DNA of 12,588 bases. Source: Fimenecus sp045594645 (GTDB lineage: Bacteria; Bacillota; Clostridia; Oscillospirales; Acutalibacteraceae). The stretch spans positions 1 to 12,588 of the forward strand of contig JAZNYY010000015.1 in assembly GCA_045594645.1 (NCBI GenBank), in the 5' to 3' direction. The notes beneath the pieces are model-generated. The model was not told the DNA's origin. It made no database searches and saw only the letters and a list, made by a program, of their open reading frames with translations. The first letter of the stretch is position 1; the number at the start of each line of letters is the position of its first letter. The position numbers were made by a program, and so were the translations under genes. This document shows positions 1 to 6,353 of this stretch, one piece after another.

Positions 1-1949
1 GTTACTGTATAACCGTCAATTGTTTTTGGAATGCTGACATACCAAGAATTACCGTTATACTGTGTGATTGTTGCATTATTATTTTCATCAAGTTTGTAGT
101 TATATAAGATTATCGGTTCGCCCGCTTTGGTAAGTCCATATGCGCCATTTGCACCTGACCAGCCACTTCCACCCCAGCGAGAGCCACTGTGAGTAAAGAA
201 GTTATTATAAGTTTGTCCGCGAGTACATTTTGCAACTTCAGCACCATCTTCATAATGGTGGACAATTCTTACAGGGCTGTTAGATTCATTATAAATATCA
301 ACATATTCATTATATGATGTACTCCAACCCGCAACCTTAATGCTTGCACTTGCACCATATTTAGCAAAAAGATATGCTGCAAAATGTGCACAAGTTACAG
401 GTGTACCTGAAGAATAAGCAGTCATTTTGAAATTTGCTCTTGCGCCAACTTCAGCATAAACATAAGCATTTAACACGGGAAGCTGTGTAACACCAAGTGT
501 TGCTTTAACAGAAATGGATGCTGATGCTTCAGCACTGATTGAATATTCAGTTTGTATAAAGTTGCGGATTGCACGAAGTCCAGAGCCTTTATACCACTCA
601 ACACCTGCAGAAAGCTGACCTTTTACTGTTCCTGTCACCTTTCCCGAAAGTTCAAGGTTAAGTGTAACTGTAAAACCACCAACACCTTTTACTCCACAAT
701 CAAAAAGTGTTAAAGAACTGAGCCCGTCCATCTCTGTAAGATTTGCAGAACAACTAAAGGTTACTTCTGTATTACCTACAAGCTGAGCATAAGCATAACT
801 TGAGTTAGCTGAATACTCAATAACGGGATTTTTAATTTTAACTCCAATCTGAACACTTGTTCCGCTACCTAATTTTACATTTTTACTAATATTAATTGTC
901 TTGATTGATTTAGACGCAAAGGTTGAAACGGCACTATCGTCTTCTTCAATTGTTAATTCAACGCCTTCGGCGGGAGTGATTTCCATTGCGTCAGAATCAA
1001 CTGTACCCTGAATATCAATTTTTTCAAAGGCTTCAGCATCTTCAACCTCTGCTGTTGAGATTTTTGTTATATTATCTTCAACTGTAACGCTTTGTGCGGT
1101 ATATACAACGGGGATTCCGTTATAATAAACTGCAAATTTATTGCCAACCGCAATTGCTACGGGGCAATCTGTAATTGAAACTACTTTTGATTCGTCCTCT
1201 GTGACAACTGTGCCGTCCGGTACCACAATAACATCTTCGGCAAATTCAACTACATCTTCGTGGTTGTCATCAATAACCGACTGTTCAAGTACTGCAGTTG
1301 CATCATCAGTCATTTTCTTAGCTTCGGCATCAGTTATAGTTGTGTCAGGTGAGAAATTGCCGTCAATTAACTCTACCCAACCACGATTAATTGCGATTTG
1401 TGCACTTTCGGGGTATGTACACTCTGCAGAGTCAGCAAAAGTATACTCTGTCCCCTCCTCTAACTGATAACCGAGACAGAAATTCAAGGTTGACACAGCA
1501 AATTCACGGGTTGCGGGGTCATCCGGACGTAATTCGCCACCTGCTTCAATATCAACCACACCAAATTCAACGGCAATAAGAATATCTTCATAATATCTAT
1601 GAGATTCAGCTAAATCGATGAAATAGTTATCAGGATAAGCTTCTTCATTGACTGCCATATTGAATACATAAACCAAATTATGAAGCCACTGTGCACGCGT
1701 CATTGAATTATTGGTTGTTGTTATCAATGAAGCCTGATGTTTTATCGTTTCTACCACATCGGTTTCGCCAACATCTTCTGTTTCGCTGTTGTTTTCTGTT
1801 TTGTCATTTTTTTCGTTCTCTGTATTATCATCAAATTCAATACTTTCAAAAACAGAGTCAACTGTTTCTGCAAAAGCCATTACTCCGCCCATTGGCAAGG
1901 CAGAAGCAATAATCAATATCGATAATAATACTGATAAAACTTTTTTCAT
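1..1949 (-). CDS. Secreted SLH-domain surface protein entering BspA-like repeats (3' end off the left edge)
   Basis: The reading frame is open from an ATG at 1949 to the window edge, about 649 residues, with no stop. The start is preceded by AGAGGGG (1957-1963) at 7 nt spacing. Residues 1-27 form a signal peptide (basic MKK, hydrophobic core, AFA before ETV). An acidic linker follows. Residues 80-215 resemble SLH repeats: MTRAQW near 83, YYEDILIAVEFGVV near 117, LRPDDPATREFAV, TFADS, then INRGWVE and FSPDTTITDAEAKKM. The middle (about 220-610) is Thr/Val/Ser-rich, beta-like and of unrecognised family. The visible end (GEPIILYNYKLDENNATIT, then IPKTIDGYTV) matches the opening of BspA-type leucine-rich repeats (LRR_5). 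SLH domains usually anchor proteins to secondary cell-wall polymer, and BspA repeats are often adhesins, so a cell-surface adhesin or scaffold is inferred. It is the last visible gene of the operon, 32 nt after its upstream neighbour. Confidence 0.85.
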   Translation of the reverse strand, partial: MKKVLSVLLSILIIASALPMGGVMAFAETVDSVFESIEFDDNTENEKNDKTENNSETEDVGETDVVETIKHQASLITTTNNSMTRAQWLHNLVYVFNMAVNEEAYPDNYFIDLAESHRYYEDILIAVEFGVVDIEAGGELRPDDPATREFAVSTLNFCLGYQLEEGTEYTFADSAECTYPESAQIAINRGWVELIDGNFSPDTTITDAEAKKMTDDATAVLEQSVIDDNHEDVVEFAEDVIVVPDGTVVTEDESKVVSITDCPVAIAVGNKFAVYYNGIPVVYTAQSVTVEDNITKISTAEVEDAEAFEKIDIQGTVDSDAMEITPAEGVELTIEEDDSAVSTFASKSIKTINISKNVKLGSGTSVQIGVKIKNPVIEYSANSSYAYAQLVGNTEVTFSCSANLTEMDGLSSLTLFDCGVKGVGGFTVTLNLELSGKVTGTVKGQLSAGVEWYKGSGLRAIRNFIQTEYSISAEASASISVKATLGVTQLPVLNAYVYAEVGARANFKMTAYSSGTPVTCAHFAAYLFAKYGASASIKVAGWSTSYNEYVDIYNESNSPVRIVHHYEDGAEVAKCTRGQTYNNFFTHSGSRWGGSGWSGANGAYGLTKAGEPIILYNYKLDENNNATITQYNGNSWYVSIPKTIDGYTV

Positions 1950-1972
1950 TTTATATCCCCTCTTTAAAAAAT

Positions 1973-2062
1973 ATAAACATATTAAAGAACTCTGTTGCCT
2001 GCTGATGCCTGAAGAATCCAACGGGCATCAATTGCAGAGATTTTACCGTCGCCGTTAACGTC
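1973..2062. repeat. Dockerin-end/intergenic direct repeat, copy 1
   Basis: This 90-base stretch matches 3048-3137 at 84 of 90 positions by hand alignment, with no gaps. It covers the last F-hand of the dockerin, the stop codon and part of the intergenic gap of the preceding gene. Resemblance continues, with small gaps, through the following ribosome binding site and MKK start. Confidence 0.9.
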
Positions 2063-3022
2063 AGCTGCGGAGATTTGTGTTTCTGTAAGTTCTCGGTTAC
2101 CCGCTGAATATTGCAATGCCCAACGAGCATCTATGGCAGAGAGCTTACCGTCGCCACTCACGTCGCCAAGAACAACATCGGGTTCATTTTCATAAACAAA
2201 ATCGGAATAAGTTATTTCATTTCTTAAGGCACCTGTACCTGTTGTTGACATAAAAGATATTTTAAGATTGAGTGAAACATCAAAAATATAAGAAATTGAA
2301 AGTTCTCTCAAATAACCATTTGTGATTGTTGCTATAATTACAATATTTTTATAATTCAATTGAGAACTATCTTGAACTGTAAGTGTATTTCCCACTCCTG
2401 CATCAGCAATGCCGCCATTGACTTCATCAACTGTAACAAAGTCATTTGTTACATGATGAAGAGCATTTGTGCCATCTTTCTGTGGATTTGTACAATCATT
2501 AAGCTGAAGCATATATTTATTGCCCTCTGCTCTGAATTGTTTTACATCATCTTTTGTAATGTTCATAGCTTTAAGAAGATAATCGAAATTGCCCATTTCT
2601 TCAGGCATTTGACCATCAACAACCTCCGCTGTTCTTGAGCCAACGCCAAGAAAACCACCTACAACTGACTCTATACTCGCATTTTGGTCAACAGACTGAA
2701 TAATACTATTAAGTGTACCTGTCATTATTCCCAAATCGATTGGTTTTGTATAATAACAATCTCTTGACCATTTGTATGAAGCAATTGCCGCTTTTGCTGT
2801 TGCTTTGTTGATGAGAGCTACAACATCTGCCAAGCTTGTAACATCCTCAGGTACAGATGAGTCGTCGCCATCACTTATTGTATCATCAATTACAACATCG
2901 CCCGTTGTATCACTCCCCACCATATCACCTACTATGGTGTCAGCAAATGAGGAAAATGGCATAACCATTATAATCATAATCACCGCCAATAAAACTGATA
3001 AGAATTTTGTAGTTTTTTTCAT
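1982..3022 (-). CDS. Secreted dockerin-containing protein of unknown function
   Basis: The product is 346 residues. I place the start at the ATG at 3022 because it begins a clean signal peptide (MKKTTK, hydrophobic core, SSFA before DT at about residue 27) and has AAGGAGA (3030-3036) at 7 nt spacing. The frame stays open to 3127, but that extension only re-reads the end of the upstream gene. Residues 28-62 are an Asp/Ser/Thr-rich linker. Residues 62-280 are an unrecognised domain; its layout (helical start, YTYSDF-like strand end) recalls secreted domains of gut clostridia, but I cannot name a family. Residues 283-346 are a complete type I-like dockerin with two F-hand calcium loops: D287-S289-D291-D298 and D321-N323-D325-D332, each followed by ARW. 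Dockerins bind cohesins; no cohesin is visible here. The gene lies between two other surface-protein genes, 34 and 32 nt away. Confidence 0.88.
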   Translation of the reverse strand: MKKTTKFLSVLLAVIMIIMVMPFSSFADTIVGDMVGSDTTGDVVIDDTISDGDDSSVPEDVTSLADVVALINKATAKAAIASYKWSRDCYYTKPIDLGIMTGTLNSIIQSVDQNASIESVVGGFLGVGSRTAEVVDGQMPEEMGNFDYLLKAMNITKDDVKQFRAEGNKYMLQLNDCTNPQKDGTNALHHVTNDFVTVDEVNGGIADAGVGNTLTVQDSSQLNYKNIVIIATITNGYLRELSISYIFDVSLNLKISFMSTTGTGALRNEITYSDFVYENEPDVVLGDVSGDGKLSAIDARWALQYSAGNRELTETQISAADVNGDGKISAIDARWILQASAGNRVL

Positions 3023-3047
3023 TTTTATATCTCCTTTTTCTAAAAGA

Positions 3048-3137
3048 ATAAACATATTAAAGAACTCTGTTGCCTGCGGATGCTTGAAGAATCCAACGGG
3101 CATCGATTGCAGAGATTTTACCGTCACCGTTCACATC
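3048..3137. repeat. Dockerin-end/intergenic direct repeat, copy 2
   Basis: Partner of 1973-2062, 1075 bases away. The encoded 24 residues from NGDGK to the stop are identical in the two genes. Five of the six base differences fall at the coding strand's silent or near-silent positions or at the repeat boundary. Confidence 0.9.
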
Positions 3138-4001
3138 GCCCAATAAAACATCAAGCTGAACTATTGCATAGTAACTGAAATGGTCAGTTGTGAAAGTAAA
3201 CGCATTTCCCGAAACTGTTGTATCCATCTTAACAAGACTGCCATCATCCTTTACCCAATAAAGAACACATCTGTTTGCATCATAATTTTCGGGAATTGGA
3301 ATTGAAACCTGAACATTCTGACCGGGTTGAGAAATTACTCCGTCATGTTCAAGATAAATATTTCTTACCACATAGTCATTTGAAATACTATTCAATGACT
3401 CTTTCATGGTTCCGGTTAAATCACTTTCATTTGAAAGCACAACTGAATGCATAACAAAATTACTCTTAGAAAGGTCAGTTTGTACATCTGTCGCGGTGAT
3501 TGATACTCCACCATCGGACAATTTGCCTTCAGCATCATCAAAATAGATGGATAAAGCTGAATTTGAATAAAATTTTACCAAATCCAAATAATAGAGAGCA
3601 TGATTACCAATTTCGCTTACTAAAAACATTCCGTCTAATGTTGCACCATAAGGTCCAAGGCATCCTTTAAAAGTCTCTTCTACTAATGTTATTCCAATTT
3701 CAGCCGCACACGAAATAATTAAATCCGAAAGGTCAATATCGGATTTTGCAAACAGCTCTTTACACGCATCAGTAAAAGAAGACATTGAATTTATTGCATT
3801 ACCATTTGTAAGCTGACGGTCAGCCTGAAGGGCTATTTCAGTAGATACATCTGCACCTAATTCAAGAATTTTTTCTGGAATTACAATACTGGATGCTTCT
3901 TTTAATGCTTTTAAATAATCAGCAACTAAATTAACCGCAACCTTTTCAGCAATTTCATTTGCAACATCTGGATTTGCAAAATCAAAAGTATCACTAAACA
4001 A
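3057..4001 (-). pseudogene. 5'-truncated surface protein with a single-repeat dockerin
   Basis: The frame is open from an in-frame TAG at 4011-4013 to the stop at 3057, at most 314 residues. The only start near the beginning is TTG at 4001, which has no ribosome binding site. There is no signal peptide, although the C-terminal modules belong to secreted proteins. Residues 10-160 are largely helical and unrecognised. Residues 165-284 are a beta domain (VSIPIPENYDANRCVLYWV, then FTTDHFSYYAIV) of a kind common near the end of clostridial surface proteins. Residues 286-314 hold one dockerin F-hand (D289, N291, D293, D300), where functional dockerins have two. A strong promoter lies just upstream. 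I infer a deletion that removed the ribosome binding site and signal peptide, and a second that fused the dockerin repeats. The alternative is an intact short protein with a weak TTG start, exported otherwise or not at all. Confidence 0.6.
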
Positions 4002-4051
4002 TAAAACAGACTACAGAAAAGCATTACTAAAGATTATATTTATACAGAATA

Positions 4052-4080
4052 ATTATACAATGTTAAATCTTGTATGTCAA
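4052..4080 (-). promoter_or_regulatory. Consensus sigma-A promoter of the surface-protein operon, with candidate operator
   Basis: On the minus strand, TTGACA (4080-4075) and TATAAT (4057-4052) are both perfect consensus hexamers separated by exactly 17 nt. Transcription should start near 4045. The spacer region carries an inverted repeat, TACAA at 4056-4060 and TTGTA at 4070-4074, 9 nt apart. A repressor bound there would block the promoter. The divergent XRE regulator is the obvious candidate, but that link is inference. Confidence 0.8.
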
Positions 4081-4102
4081 TGAAATTAAAATATATAACC
4101 TT

Positions 4103-4131
4103 TTAAAAAAGCTATAAACACTTTATATAAT
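4103..4131 (+). promoter_or_regulatory. Probable promoter of the XRE regulator gene
   Basis: TATAAT at 4126-4131 is a perfect -10 hexamer, 22 nt before the ATG. The best -35 at 17 nt spacing is TTAAAA (4103-4108), which matches four of six consensus positions. The promoter is divergent from the surface-operon promoter at 4052-4080. Confidence 0.5.
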
Positions 4132-4153
4132 ATTGTTAAAAGAAGGTGACATC

Positions 4154-4489
4154 ATGTATATAGATTATGAAGAATTATTTATTAAAAGATTAATTATGTT
4201 GCGTGAACAAAAAGGTATTTCTGCACGTAATATGAGTTTATCCATTGGTCAAAACGCAAACTACATAAATCAGATTGAAAGCAAGAAAACTTTCCCCTCT
4301 ATGCAAAGCTTTTTTTATATTTGTGACTATTTAGATGTCACTCCTGAAGAATTTTTTGCTGTTGAAAATAAAAAGCCTGAATTACTAAGAGAGGTTACTG
4401 ACAACATAAAGTTGCTTGATGAAAATGAACTGTATCACTTACACGGATTAGTCAATGCATTGATTAAAAAGCATAAAGAAACTAAATAG
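4154..4489 (+). CDS. XRE-family helix-turn-helix transcriptional regulator
   Basis: The product is 111 residues. I choose the ATG at 4154 because AGAAGGTGA (4141-4149) lies directly upstream; a TTG at 4133 in the same frame would overlap this site and the -10 box. Residues 9-65 form a Cro/CI-type HTH_3 domain: LREQKGISARNMSLSIG, then NANYINQIESKKTFPS (recognition-helix region), then FFYICDYLDVTPEEFF, the usual closing motif. Residues 70-111 are a charged helical tail, perhaps for dimerisation. The family binds operator DNA, usually as a dimer and often as a repressor. The gene stands alone and is divergent from the surface-protein operon, so it could regulate that operon, itself or both. The target is inferred from position only. 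Confidence 0.85.
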   Translation: MYIDYEELFIKRLIMLREQKGISARNMSLSIGQNANYINQIESKKTFPSMQSFFYICDYLDVTPEEFFAVENKKPELLREVTDNIKLLDENELYHLHGLVNALIKKHKETK

Positions 4490-4497
4490 ATTTAAGC

Positions 4498-4544
4498 AAA
4501 AAAGAACCGCCTTCTACCCATAAAGTAGAAAGCGGTTCTTTTTT
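4498..4544. terminator. Bidirectional intrinsic terminator between convergent genes
   Basis: GAACCGCCTTCTAC (4504-4517) pairs with GTAGAAAGCGGTTC (4525-4538) around a 7-nt loop, flanked by A and T runs on both sides. The single imperfect pair (4511 with 4531) is C.A in plus-strand RNA but a G.U wobble in minus-strand RNA. The hairpin is therefore slightly better for the membrane-protein gene at 4569-5486, while also serving the regulator gene. Confidence 0.9.
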
Positions 4545-4568
4545 GCATTATTTTGCTTAATATTTTAA

Positions 4569-5486
4569 TTATTTATTCCGTTTTGATTTTTGCAAGGCTT
4601 CGATTAAATCCTCGCGGAGATTTAGAATTTGGGTTACATGATAGTTGGTTATAATATCAGTTTCGGTCATCTGGGTTGTCACGGTGACATCACGGATAAG
4701 CGCACCGTTTTCGACTAATCGGTTAAGGTTTTCTTCATTGAGTTTACCGTGTTTTTCCATTCGACTTAGGACTTCCATTTGTGCCACAAGCTGACGGGCT
4801 TTATCGGCACAGATATTGAAAACCTCAAGTCTTTTACGGTTTCTTTTAAGTCGCAGAAGTAACCACTGATTTGAGAAAATTGAAAGCTGACGAGCGAGAG
4901 TATCAATGGTTGCTGTCATTTTTTCGGTATCGGGATATTCTTGGTCGCCATCAAACATATCCTCAAGGAAAAGAATAATCTCTTTATCAAGACTTTCAGC
5001 GGTCAAACGAATTTTTCGGGTATTATTATAAGGGAAAATCAGCGAATTGATGATTAATCCCACGCCCAAGCCGATTGCGGTGTCCCAAAGTCTGCCCAGA
5101 GCATATGTAAGGGGCTGAATATCGGGTGTAGTACAGATAATCACCACCATAAGACACGGAAGTGTTGGCGAAAAACGGATATGCAACAAATTATAAATTG
5201 TGATTACAAGCACGATACCGATACCCGTTGCCACAAGGGAATTTATGGGCAAAAGCATAAGCAATACGCCTGCAATCGCACCGAAGAATACGCCGAAAAT
5301 CTGCGTAAGACAAGAGCCGATTGAGTCTTTTAAGGTGGGCTCCATAACCGCCATAGCGCCGAGCATTGCGAAGATAAGGCGCGAGGTTGTTGTGCCGTAA
5401 GAGGTCACCAAAAGCATTGCGATTACCGCCGCTGCGGCGGTTTTGAGTGTTCGCAAGCCAATGTGGAATTTTTTGAGATTTTTCAT
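4569..5486 (-). CDS. Aromatic acid exporter/FUSC-family membrane protein
   Basis: The product is 305 residues. The start is the ATG at 5486, with GAGGTG (5492-5497) at 5 nt spacing. Residues 10-152 contain about six membrane segments (roughly 14-30, 36-50, 64-80, 84-102, 108-120 and 132-152), including AMLGAMAVMEPTLKDSIG. The conserved block RLWDTAIGLGVGLIIN (132-147) is typical of FUSC/ArAE proteins. Residues 155-305 form a long, charged, coiled-coil-like cytoplasmic part. This matches the bacterial ArAE_1 (former DUF939) layout and length. The larger ArAE/FUSC group includes exporters of aromatic carboxylic acids, but most short Gram-positive members have no proven substrate, so export of a small aromatic or other organic acid is only inferred. 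The gene is a single transcription unit with its own promoter and terminator. Confidence 0.85.
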   Translation of the reverse strand: MKNLKKFHIGLRTLKTAAAAVIAMLLVTSYGTTTSRLIFAMLGAMAVMEPTLKDSIGSCLTQIFGVFFGAIAGVLLMLLPINSLVATGIGIVLVITIYNLLHIRFSPTLPCLMVVIICTTPDIQPLTYALGRLWDTAIGLGVGLIINSLIFPYNNTRKIRLTAESLDKEIILFLEDMFDGDQEYPDTEKMTATIDTLARQLSIFSNQWLLLRLKRNRKRLEVFNICADKARQLVAQMEVLSRMEKHGKLNEENLNRLVENGALIRDVTVTTQMTETDIITNYHVTQILNLREDLIEALQKSKRNK

Positions 5487-5503
5487 ATTAACACCTCAAG
5501 GTG

Positions 5504-5532
5504 ATTATAACAAAATCGTGGATAAAAGGCAA
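5504..5532 (-). promoter_or_regulatory. Promoter of the FUSC-family gene
   Basis: On the minus strand, TTGCCT (5532-5527), a 17-nt spacer ending in TGT, and TATAAT (5509-5504) form a strong promoter with an extended -10. Predicted transcription start is near 5497, so the leader is only about 10 nt and little more than the ribosome binding site. Confidence 0.75.
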
Positions 5533-5543
5533 GTGCATATAAC

Positions 5544-5591
5544 AGCCCCCCTCAGTCGCTTCGCGACAGCTCCCCCTCAAGGGTGGAGCCT
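5544..5591. repeat. GC-rich palindromic intergenic repeat (two hairpins)
   Basis: This GC-rich island lies in A/T-rich DNA between two divergent promoters. The first hairpin is GTCGC-TTC-GCGAC (5555-5567). The second pairs GCTCCCCC (5569-5576) with GGGTGGAGC (5581-5589) around TCAA, with one bulged base. It resembles short palindromic elements that I recall as scattered between genes in many Ruminococcus-like genomes. Copy number cannot be judged from one window. Confidence 0.6.
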
Positions 5592-5599
5592 ATTAAATC

Positions 5600-5628
5600 T
5601 TGCAAACTATTGTTTTATATGCTAAAAT
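5600..5628 (+). promoter_or_regulatory. Promoter upstream of the leader ORF and four-cysteine protein gene
   Basis: TTGCAA (5600-5605), a 17-nt spacer ending in TGC, and TAAAAT (5623-5628) match a sigma-A promoter with an extended -10 motif. The predicted transcript starts near 5635 and carries about 120 nt ahead of the gene at 5754. Confidence 0.65.
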
Positions 5629-5657
5629 GTTTTTAATAAATTATGGGAGTGATTATT

Positions 5658-5696
5658 ATGTTGGAAGCTAACATGTGCGAGGTACAAGAATTATAA
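5658..5696 (+). CDS. Possible 12-residue leader peptide ORF (MLEANMCEVQEL)
   Basis: An ATG at 5658 follows GGGAGTGA (5645-5652) at about 5 nt and is followed by 11 further codons and TAA. It lies inside the predicted leader of the gene at 5754. An A/T-rich inverted repeat (TTTTATCT 5704-5711, AGATAAAA 5720-5727) sits between it and that gene. It could be a leader peptide, a remnant of a lost gene, or chance. The composition shows no run of one amino acid that would point to classic attenuation. Confidence 0.3.
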   Translation: MLEANMCEVQEL

Positions 5697-5753
5697 TTAA
5701 ACTTTTTATCTTGTAAATGAGATAAAATAATTATTGTAAAACAAGGAGAAAAC

Positions 5754-6140
5754 ATGAAAGCTATTGTATTAAACAATGTATATTATTGCAAATATCCTGA
5801 TGAAATTGAAAATCTTGAACAATTTGTAGATTTCTGTAATAAACATTATAATTCATTTGTCAAGTTCACAAGACATTCTGAAGAAAACTGTTCTTCGCCT
5901 TATTTCATTGAAAATGAATTTGAAGATGTTTATTTGAACATTGCTTTTATCAGAAGTATAAATGAAGAGAAAATAACAATTTTACCAAAAAATGAATATG
6001 ATGCAAGAATAAATGAAGTAATAAATTCAAAATGCGTCACCTGTGCCAACTATAAAACAAGTCAGGGATGCAATCGTGATTACAAAGGTTACATAAATCT
6101 TGACGGAGAATGCTTTCAATTTGAAGAAAAAAGTGAATAA
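5754..6140 (+). CDS. Small four-cysteine protein of unknown function
   Basis: The product is 128 residues. The start is the ATG at 5754, with AAGGAG (5743-5748) at 5 nt spacing. Residues 1-85 are acidic and aromatic-rich with no recognised domain, signal peptide or membrane segment. The C-terminal part carries C94-x2-C97-x8-C106-x13-C120 followed by FQFEE, a spacing that suggests a structural zinc or other metal site. I recall similar short Cys-x2-Cys ... DGxCxxFE tails in phage-like and clostridial hypothetical proteins, but cannot assign a family. It appears to be a single-gene unit with a promoter at 5600-5628 and a terminator at 6152-6192. Cytoplasmic location is inferred. Confidence 0.75.
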   Translation: MKAIVLNNVYYCKYPDEIENLEQFVDFCNKHYNSFVKFTRHSEENCSSPYFIENEFEDVYLNIAFIRSINEEKITILPKNEYDARINEVINSKCVTCANYKTSQGCNRDYKGYINLDGECFQFEEKSE

Positions 6141-6151
6141 TTAAAAAGAGT

Positions 6152-6192
6152 CACCCACGCACTGTAAAAAGTGTGTGGGTGGTTTTATTATT
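6152..6192 (+). terminator. Intrinsic terminator of the four-cysteine gene, likely shared with the GH31 operon
   Basis: CACCCACGCACT (6152-6163) and AGTGTGTGGGTG (6170-6181) form a 12-bp stem around GTAAAA, followed by a T-rich tract. The one non-Watson-Crick pair is G.U in plus-strand RNA and C.A in minus-strand RNA, so plus-strand use is favoured. On the minus strand a short T-rich run also follows the stem, so it may stop the glycosidase operon too. Confidence 0.85.
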
Positions 6193-6196
6193 TCTC

Positions 6197-6337
6197 GGAC
6201 AGAACAGGAGTTCTGTCCCTACGCGTTTTCTCTCCCTCCGTCATTTTCTTACGAAAATGCCACCAATTACTCGCCTGCCGGCTCAGACATCGCTAATTCG
6301 GCATCCACCGGATGCCCGCGACCTCGTCAGAGGGAGG
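6197..6337. repeat. Composite palindromic intergenic repeat downstream of the glycosidase operon
   Basis: Several hairpins are stacked here. GGACAGAAC/GTTCTGTCC (6197-6205, 6210-6218) is a perfect 9-bp stem. ATTTTC/GAAAAT (6243-6248, 6253-6258) and GCATCC/GGATGC (6301-6306, 6310-6315) follow. CTCCCTC at about 6232 pairs with GAGGGAG at about 6330 as an outer frame. The stretch is GC-rich compared with its surroundings. It resembles dispersed intergenic elements of gut clostridia, from memory only. Confidence 0.6.
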
Positions 6338-6353
6338 ATAGGAAGTGTGTGCA

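Noticed and set aside
1141..2638. Plus-strand ORFs of 60-110 codons opposite the surface-protein genes
   Set aside because: They are antisense shadows of the SLH and dockerin genes, Ser/Thr-rich only because of the codons on the other strand.
3023..3127. In-frame upstream extension of the middle dockerin gene to 3127
   Set aside because: It covers the 3' end of the previous gene in another frame; the ATG at 3022 has a strong ribosome binding site and begins a clean signal peptide.
3950..4024. ATG at 4024 on the minus strand as start of the truncated surface gene
   Set aside because: It is in a different frame from the gene, stops within about 25 codons and has no ribosome binding site. Its hydrophobic translation made it look like a possible signal peptide.
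4133..4153. TTG start at 4133 for the XRE regulator
   Set aside because: It lies 2 nt after the -10 box, at or before the expected transcription start, and includes the ribosome binding site of the better ATG at 4154.
5443..5625. Plus-strand ORF of 60 codons across the exporter promoter
   Set aside because: It crosses the start of the exporter gene, its promoter and a palindromic repeat, and has no ribosome binding site or recognisable product.
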